Shown piece after piece: positions 33,954 to 43,048 of a stretch of 64,000 bases of DNA; within the stretch, counting starts at the first letter, position 1; each line of letters begins with the position of its first letter. The DNA lies in the NCBI RefSeq assembly GCF_026625705.1, contig NZ_CP113059.1, positions 2,418,001 to 2,482,000 of the forward strand, written 5' to 3'. Under the pieces are notes generated by a model, which was not told the origin of the DNA, made no database searches, and was given only the letters and a program-made list of their open reading frames with translations. The translations under genes were made by a program, and so were the position numbers. Source of the stretch: Pedobacter sp. SL55 (GTDB taxonomy: Bacteria > Bacteroidota > Bacteroidia > Sphingobacteriales > Sphingobacteriaceae).

Positions 33954-35111
33954 TTATACTATAAAATCATGCCATTTTTTGTCAGATTCGCTTGAGGCTA
34001 CTGCATTTTCAATGAGTGCCATGCCTCTTACACCATCATAAACGTTAGGGAAATCTAACATCTGTGGCGTTGGTTCTTCGTTATTTATTTTTGCTGCTAA
34101 GGTTAATGCAAAGTTTCTGTAAATGTTGGCAAAAGCTTCCAATAATCCTTCTGGGTGACCTCCTGGAGTTCTGGTATTGTGTTTAGCGAAATCGCCTAAA
34201 TAACTACCGCCAGCTCTGTAAATTTCGGTAGGTTTATTTAACCATTTAACCAACAAAGTATTTGGCTCGTGTTGGAACCATTCTAAGCCCCCTTTTTCTC
34301 CATAAATCCTAATATTAAGCGCATTTTCTTCGCCAGCGGCAATTTGCGATGCAATTAAAACACCGTTGGCACCGTTGTCGAATTTCAATAAGATATTTCC
34401 ATCATCATCAATGGTTCTACCTTCTACAACAATATTCAAATCGGCACAAATTTGAGTGATTTTTAAGCCAGAAATATATTCGGCTAAATGCGCAGCGTGA
34501 GTACCGATATCGCCAATACAACCGCTTTTGCCCGATTTTTTAGGGTCTGTACGCCAAGCCGCTTGTGCATTTCCTTCTCGCTCACTTAAAGTATTTAGCC
34601 AACCTTGTGGATATTCTACAATGATTTTTCTGATTTTACCTAAAGCGCCATCCTTTACCATTTCTTTGGCCTGTTTTACCATTGGATAGCCCGAGTAGGT
34701 GTGAGTTAGGCATAAAGTTAGCCCAGTTTCTTCCACTTTTTGTTGTAGCAATTTTGCTTCTTCTAAAGTTAAAGTCATTGGTTTTTCTATTACTACGTTA
34801 AAACCGTGCTCTAAAGCCATCATTGCCGGGGCAAAGTGAGCAAAGTTTGGCGTCACAATAGTGATAAAGTGAATTCTCTTATCTTCAGGAAGTTCACTTT
34901 CTTTTTTGATCATTTCTTCGTAATTGAGATAAATTCTATCTTCTGGAAGAAATAACATTTTTCCTGATTCTAAGGCAGTTTCCGGATTAACGCTCAATGC
35001 GCCACAGCAAAGCTCAATTAACCCATCCATATTAGCAGCAATACGGTGTACAGCGCCGATGAATGCATCTTTGCCGCCGCCAATCATGCCCATTCTTATT
35101 TTTTCTTTCAT
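33954..35111 (-). CDS. Cytoplasmic Gfo/Idh/MocA oxidoreductase
   Basis: This 385-residue protein lacks a signal peptide. The nucleotide motif is MGMIGGGKDAFIGAVHR. NVVIEKPMTLTLEEAK has the canonical EKP, and GCIGDIGTHAAHLAEYISG has the catalytic-type D...H. HTRTPGGHPEGLLEAFANIY is typical of myo-inositol/3-keto-sugar dehydrogenase-like members. It probably reduces or oxidises a sugar at C3 in the cytoplasm. It lies 78 bp after the GMC gene. Confidence 0.9.
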   Translation of the reverse strand: MKEKIRMGMIGGGKDAFIGAVHRIAANMDGLIELCCGALSVNPETALESGKMLFLPEDRIYLNYEEMIKKESELPEDKRIHFITIVTPNFAHFAPAMMALEHGFNVVIEKPMTLTLEEAKLLQQKVEETGLTLCLTHTYSGYPMVKQAKEMVKDGALGKIRKIIVEYPQGWLNTLSEREGNAQAAWRTDPKKSGKSGCIGDIGTHAAHLAEYISGLKITQICADLNIVVEGRTIDDDGNILLKFDNGANGVLIASQIAAGEENALNIRIYGEKGGLEWFQHEPNTLLVKWLNKPTEIYRAGGSYLGDFAKHNTRTPGGHPEGLLEAFANIYRNFALTLAAKINNEEPTPQMLDFPNVYDGVRGMALIENAVASSESDKKWHDFIV

Positions 35112-35189
35112 GTTATTGAGGTATTAGGTTTAAGGTGTTAGGTATAAGTACTATTTGCCCTAAACCCTAACACCTAGTACCTTTTTCCT

Positions 35190-36893
35190 TTATAAGTTTC
35201 CTTTTTTCAATTCTTTTACCGCAAAATCTGCTGCACGGGCTGTTAGCGCCATAAACGTTAACGAAGGATTTTGACATCCGATAGATGGCATACATGCACC
35301 GTCGGTAACAAAAACATTTTTCACTTCGTGCATTTGGTTCCACTCGTTAAGCACCGAAGTTTTAGGGTCTTTACCCATTCTTGCGGTTCCCATTTCGTGG
35401 ATAGCCATACCAGGATAGCAGTCGTTATCGTAAGTTTTGATGTTTTTAGCACCTGCAGCTTCAAGCATTTCGGCAGCATCATTCATCATATCTTGACGCA
35501 TTTTTTTCTCGTTCTCTTTGTATTCGCAGTCTATTGCCAATACCGATTGTCCCCATTTATCTTTTTTAGAATGGTCGATATAAGCACGGTTTTCGTAGTA
35601 AGGTAGCATTTCGCCAAAACCTCCCATACCCATTTTCCACGCTCCTGGTGTAGTCATTTTTTGTTTAAAGTCTGCACCAAAAGCTAATTCGGCTACATCG
35701 TTTTGCCAGTTTTGTCTCGAAGCACTTCCTTGATAACCGAAACCTCTTAGGTAATCGCGTTTATCGCTACCTACGTTTCTAAAACGAGGAATGTAGAAAC
35801 CATTTGCACGACGGCCGTAGGTGTAAAACTTATCGAAACCTTCAAACTCGCCATTAGCGCCACAACGGAAATGATGATCCATTAAGTTGTGCCCTAATTG
35901 GCCGCTGCCGTTTCCTAAACCGTTAGGGTGCGCCTCTGAAGTTGAGTTTAATAAAATGAAAGTAGTGCCTAAAGTAGAACCGTTTACGAAAACGATTTTG
36001 GCATAAAACTCCATGGTTTTGTTGGTTAAAGCATCAATTACCGCTACACCTTTTGCTTTTTTGGTATCTTTATCGTAAATGATATGGTTTACGATAGAAT
36101 AAGGGCGAAGGGTTAAATTTCCAGTTTCTACTGCTGCGGGTAGGGTAGAAGATTGTGTGCTGAAATAAGCACCAAAAGGACAGCCACGACTACATAAATT
36201 GCGGTATTGGCAATTACCTCTGCCATTGTGAGGCACGGTTAAGTTCGCTACACGACCAATAGTTAACAAGCGTTCGTTGCCCCATTTTTGTTTGATACTT
36301 TCTTTTACCGATTTTTCAACGATGTTTAAATCCATTGGCGGAAGAAACTGCCCATCAGGTAAAATACCTTCTAAACCTTCGTTTTGCCCGCTAATGCCCG
36401 CAAATCTCTCGGTATAATCGTACCAAGGTGCTAAATCTTTATATCTGATAGGCCAATCGTTGCCGTAGCCATCTTTAGCATTTTCTTCGAAGTTAACATC
36501 TCCAAAGCGGTAGCTCTGGCGGCCCCACATCAACGATTTTCCACCCACGTGAAAACCTCTGTACCAGTCAAATCTTTTAACTTCCGTATAAGGACATTCC
36601 AAATCGTTTACCCACCATTTTTCGGTTACTTCGTTGTAAGGGTAATCTCTTTTTTGCACAGGGTGAGTTCTTTTCATCTCCTCAGTTAACCTGCCTGCGT
36701 GTTTTACATCCCAAGGGTTTTTCATTGCGCCATCGTAATCTTTAATGTGCTCAATGTTCATCCCTCTTTCTAGCATTAATACTTTTAAACCTTTTTCGGT
36801 TAGTTCTTTAGCAGCCCAACCACCACTTATACCCGAACCTACTACAATTGCATCGTAAGTATTTTCGGCCTTTAGATTTATATTTAAGTTCAT
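35190..36893 (-). CDS. GMC flavoprotein sugar dehydrogenase, catalytic subunit
   Basis: This 567-residue FAD enzyme has a dinucleotide motif (AIVVGSGISGGWAAKELTEK). The segment GRGNCQYRNLCSRGCPFGAY contains C228-x5-C234-x3-C238-P-x-G-A. This spacing is that of the FAD-glucose dehydrogenase alpha subunit, where these cysteines bind a [3Fe-4S] cluster. The C-terminal catalytic His and Asn are in AIHEMGTARMG and GCQNPSLTFMAL. It has no signal peptide and should be exported by the Tat signal of the gene 36 bp upstream. The family includes LacA-like glycoside 3-dehydrogenases. Confidence 0.9.
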   Translation of the reverse strand: MNLNINLKAENTYDAIVVGSGISGGWAAKELTEKGLKVLMLERGMNIEHIKDYDGAMKNPWDVKHAGRLTEEMKRTHPVQKRDYPYNEVTEKWWVNDLECPYTEVKRFDWYRGFHVGGKSLMWGRQSYRFGDVNFEENAKDGYGNDWPIRYKDLAPWYDYTERFAGISGQNEGLEGILPDGQFLPPMDLNIVEKSVKESIKQKWGNERLLTIGRVANLTVPHNGRGNCQYRNLCSRGCPFGAYFSTQSSTLPAAVETGNLTLRPYSIVNHIIYDKDTKKAKGVAVIDALTNKTMEFYAKIVFVNGSTLGTTFILLNSTSEAHPNGLGNGSGQLGHNLMDHHFRCGANGEFEGFDKFYTYGRRANGFYIPRFRNVGSDKRDYLRGFGYQGSASRQNWQNDVAELAFGADFKQKMTTPGAWKMGMGGFGEMLPYYENRAYIDHSKKDKWGQSVLAIDCEYKENEKKMRQDMMNDAAEMLEAAGAKNIKTYDNDCYPGMAIHEMGTARMGKDPKTSVLNEWNQMHEVKNVFVTDGACMPSIGCQNPSLTFMALTARAADFAVKELKKGNL

Positions 36894-36929
36894 TTTGTTC
36901 GTTCTGTTTTGTTTAGGGGAAGAAGTTAA

Positions 36930-37514
36930 TTAGGTAGCCCAAGATCTTTGACCCGGCTTTAATGGATAGGCACCATCGTAACTTCCAGGTATCATTAAAT
37001 ACTCACGAGCTTGGGTACATCCAATTTCCGAAGAAAAATAACCTAAAGAAGTTAAATCTCTCACTACAGTGAAGAAGTAAGTGATGTCTGCTTTTTCTGG
37101 AAGCTTATTAGATTTTTGGTCTAACGTTTCTTGTCTAAGCGTGGTTAACATTTTCTTACGTTCTGCTAGAGGAATTAACGCAAAACTTTTGTTGTAGGTT
37201 TTTTTTGCTCTTGCTTCAAAAGCCGCTAATCCGTTGTAGAAAGATTGTTGCTGTTTAGCAGGGTAACAATCTTTAATCATCATAGGGATAAATTTGCCTA
37301 CGCCTGCTGCTTTTGCCCCAGGAGATGATTTGGTGGTTGGGATAATTACATCCGCAATTTCGGTAAGTGCTTTTAGTTGTTCTGCCGTAAAGGTAACTGC
37401 ATTTTTTTCTGCTTCAGGTATGGTATAACTACTGAACAAGATATCCGTTGTTCCAGCAGAAATAGCGGTTCCTAGAAGGATGGCTACATTTCTGAGTGCT
37501 GCTCTTCTGTCCAT
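36930..37514 (-). CDS. Gluconate 2-dehydrogenase subunit 3-like (Tat hitch-hiker) subunit
   Basis: This 194-residue protein has a twin-arginine type signal (MDRRAALRNVAILLGTAISA). A helical domain of the gluconate 2-dehydrogenase subunit 3 family follows (LKALTEIADVIIPTTKSSPG, VGKFIPMMIKDCY). In FAD-glucose dehydrogenase and lactose 3-dehydrogenase complexes this gamma subunit carries the flavoprotein through the Tat pathway. It lies directly before the GMC gene and behind the strong promoter at 37547-37598. Confidence 0.92.
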   Translation of the reverse strand: MDRRAALRNVAILLGTAISAGTTDILFSSYTIPEAEKNAVTFTAEQLKALTEIADVIIPTTKSSPGAKAAGVGKFIPMMIKDCYPAKQQQSFYNGLAAFEARAKKTYNKSFALIPLAERKKMLTTLRQETLDQKSNKLPEKADITYFFTVVRDLTSLGYFSSEIGCTQAREYLMIPGSYDGAYPLKPGQRSWAT

Positions 37515-37546
37515 ATTCTGGTTTAATTTTGGTTTCTAAGTGTGAT

Positions 37547-37598
37547 TTTTACACTATATGTAAAATGTAATTATAGCAATTATATATCTTGTTGTCAA
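37547..37598 (-). promoter_or_regulatory. TTGACA-N17-TATAAT promoter with overlapping inverted-repeat operator
   Basis: On the minus strand, TTGACA (37598-37593), exactly 17 bp and TATAAT (37575-37570) form a perfect match to the E. coli sigma70 consensus, which is unusual for this phylum. Immediately downstream, TTTTACA-N5-TGTAAAA (37547-37565) is a perfect inverted repeat covering the expected start site. It is therefore a likely repressor site for the dehydrogenase genes. Confidence 0.5.
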
Positions 37599-37683
37599 TG
37601 CTTGTGATAAAATTGGTACAATATTGTTGGCTAATTCTAACTCTTTTATCAGATTTTAAACTTTTTGTTAGTTAAAACTTCAC

Positions 37684-38772
37684 TTATTTGATGTTATACT
37701 GACCCAAAATCTTAGTGATTTGTGGTCCCAATTGTGCTGCCATCCTGTAAAAACCTAAGTCGTTTGGATGTACGCCGTCTGTACTTGCATCATGGTCATC
37801 GCCTAAAAGGTTCTCTGATGTAATTAAATACAAATCTTTTACACCTGCACTTTTTAAACGGTTGAAAGCAGCGGTTATTTCCACGTTCTGTTGTTTTACT
37901 CTTTCTTTGACCTCCAAATCGAAATTTCCTTGTTCTCTAAATATCGATTGTATCAAAATAATAGGCGCTTTGGTATGTTTTGCTCTAACGGTTTTAACAA
38001 AATCTTCGGCTCTTTCCTTAATTTGTTGTGGCGATGGATTGGGTACGCAATCTAATATAAAAGCATCTGCCTCGATATCACTTACCATTTTGGCTGCAGA
38101 TTTTTCCATCTTGGCATTGCCGCTTATACCCAAATTCATAAAGTACAATCCTGTGCTTCTTGATAGGATAGCAGGGTAAGCCATGCCTGGTCTACCAGCC
38201 GATGCACCATGAACAATGCTAGAACCGTATATCACTACCCGTTTTCTAAAAGGATTGTTTAAACTCACAATACTACTTCCCGCTTCCACACCAATTTCTA
38301 AGCTTTTCAATTCGTCATACAACGGCAAAAAAATCATGCATTCTTTTTCGGTGTTATCCATAGCTTTAACCAGTGTAAATTCGCTACAAATATTACTACT
38401 AGGCCTGCCAACACCAGCAAATTGCCATTTGCCATCTCTTTTAATGTAAAGGTCTAGTCCTTTTTGGGCAATAAGTGTCATGTTGTTGCCCGGCTTTTTA
38501 TCGGTTACGCACCATTTTGCACTAATGGATTTGCTATTTGTTTTAAAAACTATGGCTAAACCTGCCGAATGTGTTAGTAGGTTTTTAACCGTTGCTGGCA
38601 ACTCATTGTAAGTGGCAGTGTCTGCTCTGTGGTATTGTTGTTGGTTGTTAAATGCTTTTCCATACAAATAAAATTTACGGGCATCGTAATAGGTAATTTC
38701 CGATTTTTGTGCGTAGCCAATAAAATGGCAACAGAAAAATAATATAAATGCGCAAACAGTTTTAAGTCTCAT
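37684..38772 (-). CDS. Secreted two-domain SGNH/GDSL esterase
   Basis: This 362-residue protein has a signal peptide (VCAFILFFCCHFIGYAQ) and an N-terminal beta-sandwich domain (about residues 25-165). The SGNH hydrolase domain follows with VVIYGSSIVHG (nucleophile Ser), LGISGNAKM (Gly and Asn blocks) and DGVHPNDLG (catalytic Asp/His). Proteins of this architecture are often carbohydrate esterases. It may deacylate glycosides before oxidation. It lies between an exported isomerase and the dehydrogenase genes. Confidence 0.85.
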   Translation of the reverse strand: MRLKTVCAFILFFCCHFIGYAQKSEITYYDARKFYLYGKAFNNQQQYHRADTATYNELPATVKNLLTHSAGLAIVFKTNSKSISAKWCVTDKKPGNNMTLIAQKGLDLYIKRDGKWQFAGVGRPSSNICSEFTLVKAMDNTEKECMIFLPLYDELKSLEIGVEAGSSIVSLNNPFRKRVVIYGSSIVHGASAGRPGMAYPAILSRSTGLYFMNLGISGNAKMEKSAAKMVSDIEADAFILDCVPNPSPQQIKERAEDFVKTVRAKHTKAPIILIQSIFREQGNFDLEVKERVKQQNVEITAAFNRLKSAGVKDLYLITSENLLGDDHDASTDGVHPNDLGFYRMAAQLGPQITKILGQYNIK

Positions 38773-38909
38773 GGCCTGTGTTTTTATTTTTTTATGGATA
38801 AACTATATTTTTATGCTGCAATAAAAATAAAGTAATTGACCACATGAACGAAATTTATAACAACATTTATGTTTTAAACAAAATAAAATGAAGTTGTTTT
38901 TTGTTTCGT

Positions 38910-39812
38910 TTATTTCAATAGGTTGTTGTTTATGTAATTGAAGCTTTCGGTTATGCTTTCAAATGGATCTTTCTTAATTAAATCTTGTTCTACAAAAATG
39001 TACTTGTTTCCTGCTAGTTTTCTATTTTCGAATATCGTTTTATAATCAATTCTGCCTGTACCCACCTCGGTAAAAACTTTACTGTCATTTTTATCCATAT
39101 CTTTTACATGCCACATCGCAAAGCGACCTTCGTTTTGTTTGAATAAGGTAATTGGATCTATACCAGCATTTACTACCCAGAAAATATCCAATTCAAATTT
39201 TAACAGTTTTACATCAGTTTCTTTGAGTAGGATATCGAAACCTGTTTGTTTATTTTCTAGCGGTACAAATTCGAAAGCGTGGTTATGATAAGCCAAAGTT
39301 AATCCGTTGCTTTTGCATAACTCTCCAGCTTTATTGAAAAGGTCTGCCATTTTTTTATAGCCATCTACTGTACCATTTTGCCTCACATTTGGCGCCATCG
39401 CCGGTATGGTATAGTATTTTTGCGATAGGGTATTGGCTACTTCTATTTGTTGCTTTAAAATATCGGTGTTACCATCAGTTAGGTATTGCATTGTATTGTA
39501 GTGGCCACTACCAGATTTTAATCCGTAAGTTTTTAGCAATTGTGCTAGTTCTTTTGCATCTAAGCCCCAAAATCCTTTGCCCGACATTTTTTCGCCGTAG
39601 CCGTAAAAGGTTTCTACTTGTTTAAAACCTATATCTGCAATTCTTTTTAAGGTAAGTTTTACGTCTTTATTTAGCTGTTCGCGAACGGTAAATAATTGGA
39701 TGCCGATTTCTTGTTTGCTATCTAGTAAAACGTTATTGAATAGGGAAGGGGTAATCAAAAGTCCGGCAAAGCCGATACCTGATTTTTTTATAAAATCTCT
39801 TCTGGAAGTCAT
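38910..39812 (-). CDS. Tat-exported TIM-barrel sugar isomerase/epimerase (paralogue)
   Basis: This 300-residue PF01261 protein has a twin-arginine signal (TSRRDFIKKSGIGFAGLLIT). Metal-ligand segments are LAYHNHAFEFVP, ELDIFWVVNAGIDPI and MWHVKDMDKNDSK. It is clearly related to 27676-28557 (same motif order and AIM-like insertions). It is the first gene of the sugar island after the terminator that follows the TonB receptor. Confidence 0.88.
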   Translation of the reverse strand: MTSRRDFIKKSGIGFAGLLITPSLFNNVLLDSKQEIGIQLFTVREQLNKDVKLTLKRIADIGFKQVETFYGYGEKMSGKGFWGLDAKELAQLLKTYGLKSGSGHYNTMQYLTDGNTDILKQQIEVANTLSQKYYTIPAMAPNVRQNGTVDGYKKMADLFNKAGELCKSNGLTLAYHNHAFEFVPLENKQTGFDILLKETDVKLLKFELDIFWVVNAGIDPITLFKQNEGRFAMWHVKDMDKNDSKVFTEVGTGRIDYKTIFENRKLAGNKYIFVEQDLIKKDPFESITESFNYINNNLLK

Positions 39813-39828
39813 GGTGTTTTGAGTTGAA

Positions 39829-39854
39829 AAAGCCGAACCTTTTGGTTCGGCTTT
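39829..39854 (-). terminator. Terminator between the TonB receptor and the sugar island
   Basis: A perfect 11-bp stem (39829-39839 with 39844-39854) has a four-base loop. On the minus strand it is followed by a U-rich tract. It stands between the receptor stop (39870) and the isomerase start (39812). Confidence 0.85.
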
Positions 39855-39869
39855 GTATTAAAAATATAA

Positions 39870-42830
39870 CTAGAAGGAATATGCTAAAGATCCGAAGAAC
39901 GTTCTTTGCAATAAGGTTCTGCCAATCATTAGCGTGCCAGGAGCCACATTGGCAAAGTCGCGGAACTGATCTCCCCTAACATCGCCTTCGGTTAATACCC
40001 TGGCATTGGTTAAGTTATCGGCCCAAACTCTAAAAGCTAATGTTTTGGTGAAGTTATAACCAGCACCAGCTTTCATTACTACGTAAGCAGGCAATTTGTA
40101 GCTTTCTGCTGGTGAAGTAAATCGGTTTCCAACATAATTTGCAGCAACAAATAAATTGAATTTCTGAATGTCTAATGTTCCAGAGAGTTCTGTATTTAGC
40201 GAAGGAACTCGTTCTGTCCTGTTGCCAGTGAAACTGTATACTCTGTCGCCATACTCTGCCGCTACCGCCGCGTTTCTGCTGGTAGGTGCAGAGTAGTCTG
40301 TGTATCTAGAGTCTTGAACGGTACCTGTCCACCTTAATGTTAACGGTTTCACTAATTTATAAGAAACTTCCCATTCTGCACTCCAAGTTCTGGTAGAACC
40401 AAAGGCAATTAAAGATTGTAAACCTGCTGCTGTAGTTGGTACGTTGATAGTTAAAGAAGCGTTTTTGATGGTTGAGTAACTTCCAGAAGCGAAAACACCT
40501 AAGTTGTTTTTAGCATATTTATAACCCACTTCTGCTAAATAAACTGGTCGGCTTTTAATATTATCAGGATTGTAAGCTGAAGCATTGTAATCTCCAATGT
40601 TTGGCATATTATACGCTTTTGTAACTCTCACAAAAGTGCTTGCTGTAGGACTAACTTTGTAATTAGCGCCAATTGACGCAGCCCAATTGGTGGTGGTGAT
40701 GTTATAATCGGTGTAACCTAAAATGTTTGGCGATGATGCTGCTGAGATATTTGGACTGCCGTTGGCCAGTAATCCATAATAAGGTCTTCTGCCATCCACG
40801 TTTTGATTATCTAAACGTAAGCCTAAGTCTAAACGTAGTTTTTCGGAAATTTTCCACTCATCACCACCGTACAAAGATAGGGCACGAGTATCGCCAATTA
40901 CTGTTGTTTTGGTTTGAACCGTTCTGCCATTAGCAGTTGTAGGGGTGGCCGTGGTAACTAGCAAACGTGGCTTCTCTTTAAATTCCGATTGTGTTCTGAA
41001 AGCTTAACGCAAATCATCTCTGTTGTACTGATGGATACCTGTTCCGAAAAACAAGGCATGATCTTTTACTTGCTTTTTAAAATCGAGGTAATTTACAATT
41101 TGTACATCACGGTTTAACTGAGCATTAGAGGCTGTGGTAATTACTTGGTCGCTGGCTGAGAAAGGAGCGGCCGTACCATCTATATAATAGTATTGCGTTG
41201 CAGCGGCACGGGCAGCAATACCATTTGGTGCCGAATAATTTGCATCGGTAGCTGTTTTTTGATATTTGAAAGTATTGTTTATTCTCCAACCGTTATCCGT
41301 TGTGTAATTGAACTGCACAGCACCTGAGCCAAGCTTGGTATGCATACCTTGCTCTAGGTTGAAATTATAGCTATTACCGCTGTAGGCATCTGTAAATGCC
41401 CATTTAGTATCTATTGGCGACATGGACATGGTTACCATATCAAATCCCTTATAGGTGGTTGGTTTTCCCGTACCATCATAAGGGTAGTAACTGGTTAGTA
41501 AAAATTGGGTAATATCGTTTAGGTATTTACCGTATAATCTGATAAATCCCTTTTTGTTTTTGAAACCGAAAGTAACATTACCTTTTACTTGTCCACCCAC
41601 ATTAGCAGGGCTATAGCCTGGATCAACCACACCTTGATCTGTTCTGTAAAAACCACCAATGTTGTATTTTACATTCTCGCTAATGGCACCGCCAGTGTTC
41701 CCATCAAAACGATACAGACCTTGTGAAAAACCAGAGGTAAGCTTAAAAGAACCGTATTGCTGATCGGCACCTGTATAAGTCAAATTATTCACCACTGCAC
41801 CAGGCGTATTGTATTGCAGAATGGATGCATTACCCCCTCTAATAGCTTCAATGTTTTGTATCGTTAAGTCGGTTTTATAGTATTGATCTACAGACGGGTT
41901 GGTATTAAAACCAGTAGGTAATAGTGGTAAACCATCTTCTTGGATGCCTAAGTAGATATAACCACCTTGTTGTGGAAACCCACGTACCCATACGTTACCC
42001 GGGCCATCGCCACCAGCATTTTCTACGGTTAAACCTGGAATAGCTTTTAATAAATCGGTACTGTTAAGTGGTGCACGGTTTACGATATCTTTTCTACTTA
42101 CCGAGGTTAAGGCCACACTCGATTCTAGTTTAGTTTTCGGGTTGCCGCCTCCAGTTACTACTACGCCTTCTAACTGTAAGTTGTCTTCAGATAAAGCAAC
42201 ATCTAAAGTTTTGTTTTCATCTCTTATATCTACGGTAACTTCTTTAGAAATAAAGCCCACATAAGTAACCACAATGGTATAACTCCCAGCTTCCAATTTC
42301 TTGATGACGAATTTACCGTTAGCATCTGTAGTTGCACCAGTAGTTGTACCTTTGATTTGTACACTTGCACCCACAATGGGGCCACCTTTGCCATCAGTTA
42401 CTGTTCCGATAATTACACCATCTCTACGCATTTCTGGCCTTGGCAATATCAATCCATTTTCTTTAGCAGCGCTGATAGAATACAATAAAATTATATCATC
42501 CACTACTTTAAAGCCTACATCGTGAGGTTCTAAATAATCGTTTAATAAATCGCCTAGTTTTTGTTTGTTCGCATTAATAGATATTTTTCTTAATGCATCT
42601 ATAGATTTTGGACTGTAAACAAATTTTACACTCGTTAATAATTCAATTTTATCGATAATAGATTTTATATTCTGATTTTTTGCGGAAAGCGTTATTTCTT
42701 TGTCTAAAGCGCCCTGAGCCTTCACGCTGTAGGCAGAGGCAGCGAAAGAAAAGATAGCAAGAATTAAAAATTGATATAAAGAAATCCGCATAGCAAGTTT
42801 AGCTAATGAAATAATTTCATTTTTTTTCAT
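39870..42830 (-). pseudogene. FecA-like TonB-dependent receptor with STN domain, interrupted by one in-frame stop
   Basis: Order: a long signal segment (about residues 1-40), an STN secretin/TonB short N-terminal domain (EITLSAKNQNIKSIIDKIEL) for signalling to FecR, and a carboxypeptidase-regulatory-like domain (GTVTDGKGGPIVGASVQIKG). A plug (LKAIPGLTVENAGGDGPGNV) and a beta-barrel ending RTFFGSLAYSF follow. TAA at 41004-41006 lies between HQYNRDDLR and AFRTQSEFKEKPRL, and both halves are in the same frame. Full length would be about 986 residues. No SusD partner is present, so a small ligand such as a siderophore or an oligosaccharide is possible. The stop may be a sequencing error. Confidence 0.85.
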
Positions 42831-42903
42831 AACTTAGTTTTTTGTGTTCGTTAAAGAGAAATTTCGGGCATAAAAAATACGCATGATATTAGTACTTGTG
42901 CTT

Positions 42904-42935
42904 AACCGGCAATGCGCACCATTGTCGGTTTTTTT
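42904..42935 (+). terminator. Plus-strand terminator-like hairpin between fecR and the receptor
   Basis: An 11-bp stem (42904-42914 with 42920-42930, one wobble pair) is followed by seven T in all on the plus strand. All neighbouring genes are on the minus strand, where no U run follows. It might mark an antisense transcript over the receptor gene. Confidence 0.45.
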
Positions 42936-43048
42936 GTATCATATCATTAAATAATCGAGAAGTAGTCGATTTCTTAGCCTAAGAGGAGTTTTGTAGAGAT
43001 TTGTGGTTCATAATTGAAGGATTTAATATTTGGTTATTTGTTCATTGA

